Assembly: GCF_014199305.1 (NCBI RefSeq)
Contig: NZ_JACIJK010000003.1
Location: forward strand, 1-64,000
Length of the DNA: 64,000 nucleotides
From: Sphingomonas aerophila
GTDB lineage: Bacteria > Pseudomonadota > Alphaproteobacteria > Sphingomonadales > Sphingomonadaceae
Direction of reading: 5' to 3'
Shown: piece after piece, positions 37,658 to 47,042 of the stretch
Layout of the letters: each line of letters starts with the position of its first letter
Numbering within the stretch: position 1 is the stretch's first letter
Position numbers and translations under genes: made by a program
The notes under the pieces: generated by a model
What the model saw: only the letters and a program-made list of their open reading frames with translations
What the model was told of the DNA's origin: nothing
The model's database searches: none

Positions 37658-38623
37658 ATGACGGCCGCCAGCAAGGTGCTCGACCGAGTGCTCGTGCTCG
37701 AAATGGTGAGGGTCACCGAAGCCGCCGCCATCGCCGCGTCGACGTTGGTCGGGCGCGGGGATGAAGAGGCGGCCGACGCTGCCGCCGTGGAGGCCATGCG
37801 CGCCGCGCTTAACGAACTCGACATGGACGGCACGGTGGTGATCGGTGAGGGCGAACGCGACGAGGCGCCCATGTTGTTCATTGGCGAGAAGGTCGGCACC
37901 GGGACCGGCCCCGCCATCGACATTGCGCTCGACCCGCTGGAAGGAACCACCATCTGCGCCAAGGCCGGGCCGAACAGCCTTGCGGTGCTGGCGATCGCGG
38001 AAGGCGGCGGGCTGCTCAACGCGCCCGACGTGTACATGCAGAAGATCGCGGTCGGGCCGGGTTATCCGGAGGGGATCATCGATCTCGATCGCTCACCCAC
38101 CGAGAATGTCCGTGCAGTTGCCGAGGCGAAGGGCGTGGCGCCGGGCGACATCATCGTCTGCGTGCTCGACCGTCCCCGCCATCAGGAGATGATCGCCGAA
38201 TTGCGGGCGCTGGGCTGTGGCGTGATGCTGATCGGCGATGGTGACGTCGCGGGCGTGATCGCGACCACCGATCCCGACACCACTATCGACATGTACATGG
38301 GGTCCGGGGGCGCCCCCGAAGGTGTGCTGGCCTGCGCGGCGCTTCGTTGTGTCGGCGGCCAGTTCAAGGGCCGGCTGCTGTTCCGCAACGACGATGAGCG
38401 CGCCCGTGCAGCCAAGTGGGGGGTCACCGACCTCGACCGCCAATATGACCTGTGCGAGCTGGCGCGTGGCGATGTCATCTTCGCCGCGACGGGCGTCACC
38501 AATGGGTCGCTGCTGGCGGGGGTGAAGCGCCGTGGCGGCCGCATGACCACCGAAAGCGTGGTCATGCGTGCGTCGTCCGGCACCGTCCGTTGGGTGAAGG
38601 GCGAACACCGCCTGGATCGTTGA
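37658..38623 (+). CDS. glpX: Class II fructose-1,6-bisphosphatase
   Basis: A 321-residue GlpX-type phosphatase from ATG 37658 behind GGGAAGGGGA. Motifs: VTEAAAIAAS, GRGDEEAAD, the metal-binding segment VVIGEGERDEAPML, the substrate motif ALDPLEGTTICA, GPNSLAVLA and late GSGGAPEGVLACAALRC. It hydrolyses fructose-1,6-bisphosphate in gluconeogenesis. TGATG overlaps the start of the CPBP protease gene. Confidence 0.95.
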   Translation: MTAASKVLDRVLVLEMVRVTEAAAIAASTLVGRGDEEAADAAAVEAMRAALNELDMDGTVVIGEGERDEAPMLFIGEKVGTGTGPAIDIALDPLEGTTICAKAGPNSLAVLAIAEGGGLLNAPDVYMQKIAVGPGYPEGIIDLDRSPTENVRAVAEAKGVAPGDIIVCVLDRPRHQEMIAELRALGCGVMLIGDGDVAGVIATTDPDTTIDMYMGSGGAPEGVLACAALRCVGGQFKGRLLFRNDDERARAAKWGVTDLDRQYDLCELARGDVIFAATGVTNGSLLAGVKRRGGRMTTESVVMRASSGTVRWVKGEHRLDR

Positions 38624-39318
38624 TGCCGTCACTTGCCGTCATCCTGGCGGCGTTGTTGCTGGCCCTGCCATGGGCCATGCGGCGGCGGTGGAGATGGGGA
38701 CCGCACCCCCTGGCGCGGGTCGCTGGCCGCATCCTGGTCTTTTTCGGCCTGACCGCGGCTGCTGCCCTGTTGCTTGCCGGGCGGCCGGAAGCGGCCGTCA
38801 GGATGCCGGGCGAGTTCGCGCCTGCGGCCGTCTTCGCGGCTGTCTGGACGGGCATCCCGTTCCCGGTCGCGCTGCCCGTGTCGTTCCTCGTCCTGGCGAT
38901 GATCGGTGGCGGGGTGGTCGCCGGGCTGATTGCACGCGTGCGTCGGCGCGAGCCGATGACGCTGGGCGACGTCAGCGGCATGGTGCCGCGCCGGGTGAGC
39001 GATCTGGGCTGGGGCGCTCTCGTGTCAGTGGTGGCGGGCGTCGGGGAGGAGCTGTATTTCCGCCTGGCCCTGCCGCTTGTGCTGTCGTTGCTTGGTATCG
39101 GCGCGATCTGGGCGTTTGTCGGCAGCGCGCTGCTGTTCGGTTGGGCGCACCGCTACCAGGGCGTCCTTGGCATAACGGCCACAGCCGTCATCGCGCTGCT
39201 ACTGAGCGCGACCTATCTGCTGACGGGCCAGCTATGGATCGCGACGGTGCTCCACGTCGCATTGGACCTGAATGGCCTGATCGTGCGACCGCTGGTGGCG
39301 GGAATGATCCGGCGTTAG
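38623..39318 (+). CDS. CPBP family intramembrane metalloprotease
   Basis: A 231-residue membrane protein of six or seven helices, starting at ATG 38623, which overlaps the glpX stop. The protease motifs are EELYFRLALPLVL (Glu-Glu and Arg) and the later GWAHRYQG and HVALDLNG histidines, which together form the metal site of the CAAX-protease/bacteriocin-processing (Abi) family. The inner-membrane substrates are unknown. It converges on the DsbA-like gene with a four-base overlap of the coding ends. Confidence 0.9.
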   Translation: MPSLAVILAALLLALPWAMRRRWRWGPHPLARVAGRILVFFGLTAAAALLLAGRPEAAVRMPGEFAPAAVFAAVWTGIPFPVALPVSFLVLAMIGGGVVAGLIARVRRREPMTLGDVSGMVPRRVSDLGWGALVSVVAGVGEELYFRLALPLVLSLLGIGAIWAFVGSALLFGWAHRYQGVLGITATAVIALLLSATYLLTGQLWIATVLHVALDLNGLIVRPLVAGMIRR

Positions 39319-40010
39319 CGGGCGCGGGCCGCGGTCACGGCCCTCTGCAATTCCTCGAGCGGCAGGGTTCCGGTCAGCACGCGGTCGCCGATCACCCAGC
39401 TTGGCGTGCCGGTTACGCCTAATCCCGCCGCGGTGCGCAGGTTGTTGTCGATCTCCGCTTCATTTTCGGAGCTGTTTGCAGCTGTCAGGTCGACGCCCGC
39501 GCCCTTGGCAGCGGCAGCGATTGTCTCGTTCGTGACGCGACCGCCGGTATAAAGAGCATCGTGGAACGCCGGCCAGCGGCCCTGGCGCGCCGCGGCCAGG
39601 CTGGCGCGCGCGGCGGCACGGCTCGTTTCGGCCAGGATCGGCATCTCGCGATACACGATGCGCACATTCGGATCCGCCTTCACCAGCGCCGCGACGATCG
39701 GCAAGCTGGCACGACAATAGCCGCAATTGTAGTCAAAGAACTCGACCACGCTGACATCGCCCTTGGCATTACCAGCAAAGGCGTTGCCGACCGGCTGGGT
39801 CAGCGTCCTGCCTAAGGCCGCGACCTGTCGCCCGGTTTCGCGATCCTGCAGCTTCTGCATCGCTTCGGTGATGATTTCGGGGTGCGCCATCAGGGTGCGG
39901 CGGACCAGTGCTTCGTCACCCCGCGTCGAGGCGGGGCCCAGCGCCCACATCGCGACCGCGCCGATCAGTCCGCCAACAAGGGCGGTCAGCAACAGGGTCA
40001 GGCGCTTCAC
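39315..40010 (-). CDS. DsbA family thiol-disulfide oxidoreductase (Com1-like)
   Basis: A 231-residue protein with an N-terminal membrane helix or signal peptide (LTLLLTALVGGLIGAVAMWA). An N-terminal helical region (ALVRRTLMAHPEIITEAMQK) precedes the thioredoxin domain with active site VEFFDYNCGYCRAS and cis-Pro loop TGTPSWVIGD. This layout is that of Com1/ScsC-type DsbA relatives in the periplasm. The start overlaps the 3' end of the M48 protease gene by four bases, so the two are coupled: a disulfide enzyme with an envelope quality-control protease. Confidence 0.92.
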   Translation of the reverse strand: MKRLTLLLTALVGGLIGAVAMWALGPASTRGDEALVRRTLMAHPEIITEAMQKLQDRETGRQVAALGRTLTQPVGNAFAGNAKGDVSVVEFFDYNCGYCRASLPIVAALVKADPNVRIVYREMPILAETSRAAARASLAAARQGRWPAFHDALYTGGRVTNETIAAAAKGAGVDLTAANSSENEAEIDNNLRTAAGLGVTGTPSWVIGDRVLTGTLPLEELQRAVTAARAR

Positions 40011-41458
40011 TTGCGGCGGCGCTTCGACTTGGGATCGTCGTCGATCGCGTTCTGGGAGGCCATGGCAATGTCCTGCGCCCGCAACCAGTCGGGCGTGTTC
40101 GCGGGGATGCCGACCATGGCGGCGCGCGCGCTCTGGGCGGCGGTGCGGTTGTCGCCGGTCATGCTGGCGCGCTCGGCCGTGGCCAGCGCCGCGCGTGCGG
40201 TGTCGCCGGTCCGTTCGTACACGGTACCGAGCTGATACCAGGCAAACGGGTTCTCATCGTCCCGAACGATCGCGGTACGCAGCACGCGCTTGGCTTCCTC
40301 GTAATTCGCCTTGTCCTCCGTCGCGATCAGCGCGTGACCGAACGTGGTGGCGATCAAGGGATTGTTGTTGGTGCCGGCGGTGGCGGCGCGAAGCGGCACC
40401 AGCGCCTGGTCGGGATGGCCCGCTTCCAGCAGGATCTGCCCCTGTATCTCCTGGAAATACGGGTCGTTCGGCTGCGCCTTGACCAGGGCGGCAGCTTCCG
40501 CGTCGGCTTTGTCGGGATAGCCGGCCTTATGATAGGCATAGGCGCGCGCGTAATGGGCGTAGATCGAATTGTCGCCCTCGGGATAGGCCCCCAGCGTCTT
40601 GGCAGGCGTGGCGACATAACCGATCAGCTTGGCCTTCACGCGCTTGAACCGTTCCTCCAGCGCAGCGTCGGGCTTGGCATTGAACGAAGGCGAGGCCTGA
40701 AGGTCGGCGGTAAGCGTCTGGATGCGCTCGCCCGACAGGGGGTGTGATTGCATGAACGGGTCGATGTTCTCGACGCCGTAGCGATATTCCTGCTGCTGCA
40801 GCTTCTTGAAGAAGGTGAGCATCCCCTTGCCCGACACGCCGGCGGTGTTGAGGTACTTGGCCCCGCTCGCGTCGGCGGTGGACTCCTGGACACGGCTAAA
40901 GGCGAGGTATTTGCCCATCGCGGCCTGCTGGCCCGCGGCCATGATGCCCGCGCCGGCTTCACCGCTGCCCGCCGCCATGGCTGCCAGCCCCAGAACCATG
41001 GACAACAGGTACATGCCCATGGCGGGCTTGGCGGCCTGCGCGCCCGTCAGCACGTGGCCATCGGCGATGTGGCCCAGTTCGTGCGCGATCACGCCCTGCA
41101 CTTGGTTGGCGTTGTCGGCGGCCTCGATCAGCCCGGTATGGACATACACGGTCTGCCCGCCCGCAACGAAGGCGTTGATCGAGTCATCGTTGATCAGCAC
41201 GACCTTGACGTTCTTGGGCGACAGTCCAGCGGCCTTGATCAGGCCGGCGGACATGTCGGCGAACATCGTTTCGGTTTCGGCGTCGCGCAGGATGGACTGT
41301 GCGGCCGCAGGCTGCGCCGCGAGCAGCAAGGCCACCGAGATCGCCCCGACCACACGCCGAAGTGTAAGCGACCCGCCAGATTGCCCGGCAGCGGGGCGAC
41401 GCTCCCCGAACAAGCGACGGATCAGCCGGTTGGGCGCAAGCTCGATCAAGGCTGCCAT
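40007..41458 (-). CDS. M48 family periplasmic metalloprotease with TPR domain (BepA-like)
   Basis: A 483-residue protein. A signal peptide (VVGAISVALLLAAQPAAAQS) follows a basic N-terminus of about 35 residues. The zinc motif is GVIAHELGHIADGH and the third ligand region FSRVQESTADASGAKYL. From about residue 295 TPR-like helices appear (YARAYAYHKAGYPDKADAEA and EIQGQILLEAGHPDQALVPL). This is the architecture of BepA/YfgC, which controls outer-membrane protein and LptD assembly. A long basic tail (KSKRRRK) is present. Confidence 0.92.
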   Translation of the reverse strand: MAALIELAPNRLIRRLFGERRPAAGQSGGSLTLRRVVGAISVALLLAAQPAAAQSILRDAETETMFADMSAGLIKAAGLSPKNVKVVLINDDSINAFVAGGQTVYVHTGLIEAADNANQVQGVIAHELGHIADGHVLTGAQAAKPAMGMYLLSMVLGLAAMAAGSGEAGAGIMAAGQQAAMGKYLAFSRVQESTADASGAKYLNTAGVSGKGMLTFFKKLQQQEYRYGVENIDPFMQSHPLSGERIQTLTADLQASPSFNAKPDAALEERFKRVKAKLIGYVATPAKTLGAYPEGDNSIYAHYARAYAYHKAGYPDKADAEAAALVKAQPNDPYFQEIQGQILLEAGHPDQALVPLRAATAGTNNNPLIATTFGHALIATEDKANYEEAKRVLRTAIVRDDENPFAWYQLGTVYERTGDTARAALATAERASMTGDNRTAAQSARAAMVGIPANTPDWLRAQDIAMASQNAIDDDPKSKRRRK

Positions 41459-41568
41459 GTCAGCAGATCCCAGGGCGGTGGAGCAGGAAAGGGTCTGGAT
41501 TGCACGCCAACATGAACCACGAGATTCGCCCGCCAGGACTTAACCTTGGCTGAAGCCACGCGTGGCGG

Positions 41569-41603
41569 CGCGCCCCGCCGGCCCGTGTGGGCGGCAGGGC
41601 GCG
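41569..41603 (-). terminator. Hairpin directly after rne
   Basis: CGCGCCCCGCCGGCCC and GGGCGGCAGGGCGCG form a stem of about 15 pairs with small mismatches over a GTGT loop, starting seven bases beyond the rne stop. There is no clear T run on the minus strand, so rho-independent function is likely but not certain. Confidence 0.5.
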
Positions 41604-41609
41604 TCTCCA

Positions 41610-44510
41610 TCATGCGCCGAAGGTGCGCTGCCACCAGCCCCGACGCGGCGGAGCGGACGGCTCATCCGGGTTGTTGCTGCCAGCTTCCGCATCATTGGCG
41701 GCTCCCGCAGGAGCGGCACCGTCCTGCGTTACCGTCAGCGACGCTTCGGTCGCTGCCTCGTCCGAACCGCCGGCCTCAGCGGGAGCGGTGGGCGCTTCGG
41801 CGGCGATCGGCAGTTCCGGCTCGGCAGTCACCGGCTCTGCAACAGTCGCCTCGGTCGCAGCCGGTGTTGCCTTGCGACGCGTGCGGCGCGGCTTGGGCGC
41901 GGGCTCCGCCGGAGCAGCGTCCGCCTCGGCAGTCGCAGCCTCGGCCTCCGTTGCCGCTACCGGCTCGGTTGCCGTTGGCGTTGCCTTGCGACGGGTGCGG
42001 CGCGGCTTGGCGGGAGGAGCAGCCTCCTCCGCGACGGGCAGCTCGGCCTGCGCGTCGGGCGCTTCAGCCTGAGCAGGCTCGGCTGCTTCCGCCTCGACCG
42101 GCGCAGCGCGACGCGCGCGCGAACGGCGACGCGGGGCAGGGGCCTCCTCGGGCGTGTCCGTCACCTCCGGTGCCACCGCCTGCGCTCCTGCCGGCTCGCT
42201 GTCGAGCGGCACGGGCTCGGAACCGAGCGGATTGGCAGGGGCAGCATCGGCCGCTTCCACCAGCACCGGCTCGTCAGCGTCGGCTTCAGGTGCGTCGTTG
42301 CCTTCTAGCTCAGCGCCGCCCTCGGCGCCCTGCTGGCCACGACGACCACCGCGACGACCGCGGCGGTTGCGACGACGACGGCTCTCGCCGGCGCTTTCCG
42401 CTTCGCCGACTTCGGCGGTGACCTGCGCGTCGCCTGCGTCATCAGCGACGACGGCCTCGTCCTCGCTTCCGTCCTGCGGCTCTTCGCCGTCCGCGGTCGG
42501 CCCCTCGCCAGCGAACTCCTCGGTTGAGGTTTCGCCGTTCTCGTTGGGCCGATTGCCACGGCCGCGACGACGGCGACGGCGCTTGCGGCCGTTCCCTTCG
42601 CCTTCCCGGTCGCCCTCGCTCCGGCCTTCGCCGCGGTCGGCGCGACGCGGCTCGGCGACGACTTCCTCTTCTTCCTCGATCTCGTCGATCTCGTCCTCGA
42701 TGTCGTCCTCGGGCTCTTCGATGATCGGCGCGTCGAAGCGGGGGGCGTGGGCGGGCGGCGGCCCGGAAGCCTCCACCGTCATCCGCGCGCCTTCCTGCTC
42801 GCCGCCCGGCAGAACCTCGACGATGACGCCGTAGCGATCCTCGATCTCGGCGATATCCGCGCGCTTGCGGTTGAGGACGTAGAAGGCAGCTTCCTGGCTG
42901 GCGCGCAGGGTCAGGCACGATCCGCGACCGCGTGCGGCCTCATCCTCGATCAGGCGAAGCGCGGACAGGCCCGCCGATGACGCGGTGCGGACCAGGCCGG
43001 TGCCCTCGCAATGCGGGCACTGGCGCGTGGAAGCTTCCAGCACGCCCGTGCGCAGGCGCTGCCGGCTCATTTCCATCAGGCCGAAGGACGAGATGCGGCC
43101 GACCTGGATGCGGGCGCGATCGTTCTTCAACGCCTCCTTCATTGCCTTCTCGACCTTCCGGACGTTGGACCCGTTGTCCATGTCGATGAAGTCGATGACG
43201 ACCAGGCCTGCCATGTCGCGCAGGCGCAGCTGGCGCGCGATTTCATGCGCGGCTTCCAGGTTGGTCGCGGTGGCGGTCTGTTCGATATTGTGTTCGCGGG
43301 TCGACCGGCCGGAGTTGATGTCGATCGACACCAGCGCCTCGGTCGGGTTGATGACCAGGTAACCGCCCGATTTCAGCTGCACGACCGGATTGTACATCGC
43401 GGCCAGCTGGTCCTCGACATGGGACCGCTGGAACAGCGGGATCGGGTCGGAATAGTGCAGGACCTTCTTTGCGTGGCTGGGCATCAGCAGCCGCATGAAG
43501 TCCTTTGCGTGGCGATAGCCTTCCTCGCCCTCGACGATCACCTCGTCGATGTCGCGATTATAGATGTCGCGGATCGCGCGCTTGATCAGGTCGCTGTCGC
43601 CATAGACTAGCGCCGGGGCGGCCGAACTCAGCGTCTTGTCGCGGATCTCGTCCCACAGTCGCGCAAGATAGTCGAAGTCCCGCTTGATCTCGGTCTTGGT
43701 GCGCTGAAGCCCGGCGGTGCGGACGATGCAGCCCATCGAGGAGGGCAGCTGCATCTCTGCCATGATGGTCTTCAACCGCTTGCGGTCCGCGGCCGAGCTG
43801 ATCTTGCGGCTGATCCCGCCGCCATGCGACGTGTTGGGCATCAACACGCAATAACGGCCGGCGAGGCTCAGATAGGTGGTCAGCGCCGCGCCCTTATTAC
43901 CGCGCTCTTCCTTGACGACCTGAACCAGCAGCACCTGGCGGCGGCGGATCACGTCCTGGATCTTGTACCGGCGGCGCAGGTTCATGCGGCGCTGGCGCAG
44001 GGCCTCCACCTGGTCGTCATTGTTGCCGCGCGGGCGCTTGGACGTGCCGCGAGCTTCCTCGCCGCCTTCGCCCTGCTCGTCGCCGTCGCCGTCCTCGTCA
44101 TGGTCGGCGGCGTTCAGATCGTCGGAGCGCCCGTCCTCGTCGCCCGAGTCGCTGTCCATCTCGACGCTGTCGTCATCATCATCGTCGTCATGCTCGGCGC
44201 GCAGCGCTGCCTCTTCGGCGGCGTGCTCGGCCTCTTCGCGCAACAGCGCTTCGCGATCCTCCTTGGGGATCTGGTAATAATCGGGATGAATTTCGGAAAA
44301 AGCGAGGAAGCCATGCCGGTTGCCGCCGTAATCGACGAACGCCGCCTGCAGCGACGGCTCAACGCGCGTCACCTTGGCGAGGTAGATATTTCCCTTGAGC
44401 TGCTTGCGCTCGGCGGATTCGAAGTCGAATTCCTCGATCCGGTTACCCTTGACGACGGCTACCCGGGTCTCTTCCCGGTGGCGCGCATCGATCAGCATAC
44501 GCATGGTCAT
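41610..44510 (-). CDS. rne: Ribonuclease E
   Basis: A 966-residue RNase E/G. The N-terminal catalytic part has the S1 domain (VTRVEPSLQAAFVDYGG), the 5' sensor, the DNase-like metal site with LVSIDINSGRST and GLVVIDFIDMDN, and the zinc-link CPHCEGTG, all needed for tetramer activity. An insertion of about 75 very acidic residues (Asp/Glu/Gly) splits the S1 region, known from alphaproteobacteria. The C-terminal 370 residues are Ala/Pro/Glu/Arg-rich with Arg patches (RRRRRRGRGNR, KPRRTRRKATP twice), the RNA- and degradosome-binding scaffold. It starts MTMRMLIDARH; ATG 44502-44504 is an alternative start. Confidence 0.95.
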   Translation of the reverse strand: MTMRMLIDARHREETRVAVVKGNRIEEFDFESAERKQLKGNIYLAKVTRVEPSLQAAFVDYGGNRHGFLAFSEIHPDYYQIPKEDREALLREEAEHAAEEAALRAEHDDDDDDDSVEMDSDSGDEDGRSDDLNAADHDEDGDGDEQGEGGEEARGTSKRPRGNNDDQVEALRQRRMNLRRRYKIQDVIRRRQVLLVQVVKEERGNKGAALTTYLSLAGRYCVLMPNTSHGGGISRKISSAADRKRLKTIMAEMQLPSSMGCIVRTAGLQRTKTEIKRDFDYLARLWDEIRDKTLSSAAPALVYGDSDLIKRAIRDIYNRDIDEVIVEGEEGYRHAKDFMRLLMPSHAKKVLHYSDPIPLFQRSHVEDQLAAMYNPVVQLKSGGYLVINPTEALVSIDINSGRSTREHNIEQTATATNLEAAHEIARQLRLRDMAGLVVIDFIDMDNGSNVRKVEKAMKEALKNDRARIQVGRISSFGLMEMSRQRLRTGVLEASTRQCPHCEGTGLVRTASSAGLSALRLIEDEAARGRGSCLTLRASQEAAFYVLNRKRADIAEIEDRYGVIVEVLPGGEQEGARMTVEASGPPPAHAPRFDAPIIEEPEDDIEDEIDEIEEEEEVVAEPRRADRGEGRSEGDREGEGNGRKRRRRRRGRGNRPNENGETSTEEFAGEGPTADGEEPQDGSEDEAVVADDAGDAQVTAEVGEAESAGESRRRRNRRGRRGGRRGQQGAEGGAELEGNDAPEADADEPVLVEAADAAPANPLGSEPVPLDSEPAGAQAVAPEVTDTPEEAPAPRRRSRARRAAPVEAEAAEPAQAEAPDAQAELPVAEEAAPPAKPRRTRRKATPTATEPVAATEAEAATAEADAAPAEPAPKPRRTRRKATPAATEATVAEPVTAEPELPIAAEAPTAPAEAGGSDEAATEASLTVTQDGAAPAGAANDAEAGSNNPDEPSAPPRRGWWQRTFGA

Positions 44511-44518
44511 GTGTTGGT

Positions 44519-44556
44519 CTCCACGCGCGCGCCCTGGCCATAGGCGGGCGCGCGCG
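44519..44556 (-). promoter_or_regulatory. Strong hairpin beside the rne ribosome-binding site
   Basis: CGCGCGCGCCC (44524-44534) and GGGCGCGCGCG (44546-44556) are perfect inverted copies with an 11-base loop. On the minus strand the stem ends one base before the GGAG ribosome-binding site (44519-44522), eight bases upstream of the start codon. The stem could hide the site, or serve RNase E autocontrol through its own leader as in E. coli; the latter is inference. Confidence 0.6.
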
Positions 44557-44987
44557 GCGATTGGTCGCGTCAGGGCAGTGCCCCGGACCGCGGTTGGTTA
44601 TGGAAGATGCGTCTGCTCGTACGGCGCGAAGGGCGCGAAAACACCGCGGCCCCTCGACCCGCGTCGCGCATCCGCCGGCAAAGGCCGGTCGGTATGGCGG
44701 GGGCGGGAATGGCATCATGCGAGCGTCAACCTGGCTGACGGCGCCCGAGCGGCGCCGCGGCATCGCAGGGCCCGCGCTTGTCAGGCGCGTGGGTAGCCCA
44801 CCGATGCAACCAAGGTGCTAGCAAAGCCGCAAAGGAACCGCAACCGGCGCAGCTTTGCCGCGGCGCGGCAATCCAGTGCCGAACACCGAGTTAACCATGC
44901 CGCGAAAGCCCGTCTTCGGGCGGGGCCGCTAGAAGGAACCCGGGGGCCAGCCAGTCGGGTCGGTCGCGCGCGTTCGGGGGTTGTGTG
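44557..44987. other. Long divergent spacer between rne and the amidase gene
   Basis: About 430 bases without a supported gene. It must hold the rne promoter and 5' leader and the amidase promoter. GGCAAAGGCCGG and CGCGAAAGCCCGTCTTCGGG are small potential hairpins. No clear promoter boxes were identified. Confidence 0.6.
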
Positions 44988-46232
44988 ATGGGTTTTCGCT
45001 GGACCGGCATCGTGCCGGCACGGCATGAACGCGGCGTGCTTGCGTTCCTCGCCTTTGCGCTGTGCTGGCTCGGGGGCTCGCCCGCCCTGGCGGCGGCGAT
45101 CACCGGCATCGCGCTGTCGGCGGATCGGCTCGCCATCCGTTTCGACGCGCCGGTGGCCAGCGCAAGCGCCCGGCTGACCACCGATCCGCGGCGGCTGGTG
45201 GTCAGCCTGCCGGACACGGCTCCGGGTCGGCCAACCGCACCATTCGGTATCGCCAGCGCCGTTCGGCAGGTTCGCCGTGCCGGCGCGACGCGGGTCGAGC
45301 TTGACCTGACACGCCCCGTCACAGTGGCTGATGGCTCGTTCGAGCGGGACGGGCGCGAACTGGTGATCAAGTTGAAACAGGCTGACGCTCCCGCTTTCGT
45401 GGCGGCGAGCCTGGCCGGCCCGCTCGACTTTTTTCCGTTCAACTTGCGCAGCTTTTCGCGCTCGCCCCGCATCAAACTGTCGATCCCCGTTCCGGCGCGC
45501 GCCAGATCGGCGGCGCTGCCCCGCGTCTCGGGTGAGGAGGGCCGGCCGCTGGTCGTGATCGACGCTGGCCATGGCGGGTTTGATCCGGGCGCGGTCAGCC
45601 CGACGTCCGGATTGCGCGAAAAGGACGTGACGCTGCGGATCGCGCAGGCGATCCGCGATGACTTGGTAGCGTCGGGCCGCGTCCGTGTCGCGCTCACCCG
45701 TGACGACGACCGCTACCTGGTGCTGCGCGAGCGATTCGGGATCGCACGCCGCCTGCGCGCCGACCTGTTCATCTCCATCCATTGCGACAGCACGGGCACG
45801 CAGGACGCGTCCGGCGCGTCAGTTTATACCCTGTCAGAAGTTGCGTCGGACAAGGAAGCCGCCCGCCTTGCCGCGCGGGAGAACAAGGCGGACGTGATCC
45901 AGGGCGTCAATTTGGGAGAGGCGGGATCCGACGTATCGTCCATCCTGATCGACCTGACCCAGCGCGAGACGATGAATGCGTCAGCCACCTTTGCCCGGCT
46001 GTTGTGGCGGGAGGCCAAGCCGCTGATCCCGGTCAAGCCGGTGTTCCACCGCATGGCGTCGCTGATGGTGCTGAAAGCGCCCGACATGCCGTCCATCCTG
46101 TTCGAAACCGGGTATATCTCCAATCCTGCGGATGCCGGGTTCCTGGACAGCAACGGCGGGCGTGAACGGATCGCGGGCGCGGTACGGCGCGCGGTGGAGG
46201 CGAACTTCGCGCGGCGGATGGCGGCACGCTAA
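44988..46232 (+). CDS. N-acetylmuramoyl-L-alanine amidase (Amidase_3) with AMIN domain
   Basis: From ATG 44988 (GTG 44985 also possible) 414 residues. A signal peptide (LAFLAFALCWLGGSPALAAA) is followed by an AMIN-like domain (about residues 38-140, ITGIALSADRLAIRFDAPV) and the Amidase_3 zinc domain: VVIDAGHGGFDPGAV, GLREKDVTLRIA, LFISIHCDST and SILFETGYISNP. It cleaves the peptide from N-acetylmuramic acid to split daughter cell walls (AmiC-like). Divergent from rne, upstream of phosphatase and hydratase genes. Confidence 0.92.
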   Translation: MGFRWTGIVPARHERGVLAFLAFALCWLGGSPALAAAITGIALSADRLAIRFDAPVASASARLTTDPRRLVVSLPDTAPGRPTAPFGIASAVRQVRRAGATRVELDLTRPVTVADGSFERDGRELVIKLKQADAPAFVAASLAGPLDFFPFNLRSFSRSPRIKLSIPVPARARSAALPRVSGEEGRPLVVIDAGHGGFDPGAVSPTSGLREKDVTLRIAQAIRDDLVASGRVRVALTRDDDRYLVLRERFGIARRLRADLFISIHCDSTGTQDASGASVYTLSEVASDKEAARLAARENKADVIQGVNLGEAGSDVSSILIDLTQRETMNASATFARLLWREAKPLIPVKPVFHRMASLMVLKAPDMPSILFETGYISNPADAGFLDSNGGRERIAGAVRRAVEANFARRMAAR

Positions 46233-46262
46233 CCTGCAACCGCTGCTCGCGCGCTGCGTTCG

Positions 46263-47042
46263 ATGGTGCATGACGAGGATAGGGTGAGCGGGCGCTGGCC
46301 GGCGCGGTTGTGGATCGCGCGACACGGAGAGAGCGCGGGCAATCTGGCGCGACAGGCTGCTTATGCGGCGGGCTCCCTTCGAATCGAGCTGAGCATGCGC
46401 GACAACGACGTGCCGTTGTCGTCGCAAGGGCAGGAGCAGGCGGCTGCTCTGGGTCGATGGTTCGCCCGCAACGAACCTGACGAGCGTCCTGACGTGCTGC
46501 TTGCGTCGCCTTATCTGCGCGCGCGGGAGACGGCGCGGCTGTTCCGGGACGCCGGCGGGTGCGCTCGCGACCAGCCGCTCTGCCTGGACGAACGGCTGCG
46601 CGAAAAGGAATTCGGCATCCTTGATGGCCTGACCACCGCCGGCATCGCCGCGCTGGAGCCCCAGCAAGCCGAGCTGCGCCGCCTGAACGGAAAGTTCTAC
46701 CATCGCCCGCCGGGCGGTGAGAGCTGGTGCGATGTCATCCTGCGATTGCGGTCGCTGATGGACACCGTATCGCTTCACCACGCGGGCAAACGGGTGATGA
46801 TCGTGGCCCATCAGGTGGTGGTGCTGTGCCTGCGTTACGTCATCGAGAATCTGGACGAGGAGGGCATCCTGGCGATCGATCGGGCGGGAACCCTCGCCAA
46901 CTGCTCGATCACCGAATACCGCTTCGACCCGGGCCTGGGCGCCGATGGCGGACTGATGCTGGAACGCTTCAACGCGGTCGCGCCGATGATCGAGGAGGAC
47001 GCCCCCGTCACGGTCGAGCCGCGCCGAAAGATGGCCTCGTGA
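46263..47042 (+). CDS. Histidine phosphatase superfamily protein
   Basis: A 259-residue protein of the phosphoglycerate-mutase fold. The catalytic motif LWIARHGESAGNLA lies near the N-terminus. LASPYLRARETARLF and the second catalytic histidine in VMIVAHQVVVLCLRY follow, with ERLREKEFGILDGLT in between. The substrate is unknown; a sugar or nucleotide phosphatase is as likely as a mutase. It overlaps the next gene by four bases (GTGA), so the two are coupled. Start: ATG 46263 with no strong ribosome-binding site. Confidence 0.85.
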   Translation: MVHDEDRVSGRWPARLWIARHGESAGNLARQAAYAAGSLRIELSMRDNDVPLSSQGQEQAAALGRWFARNEPDERPDVLLASPYLRARETARLFRDAGGCARDQPLCLDERLREKEFGILDGLTTAGIAALEPQQAELRRLNGKFYHRPPGGESWCDVILRLRSLMDTVSLHHAGKRVMIVAHQVVVLCLRYVIENLDEEGILAIDRAGTLANCSITEYRFDPGLGADGGLMLERFNAVAPMIEEDAPVTVEPRRKMAS

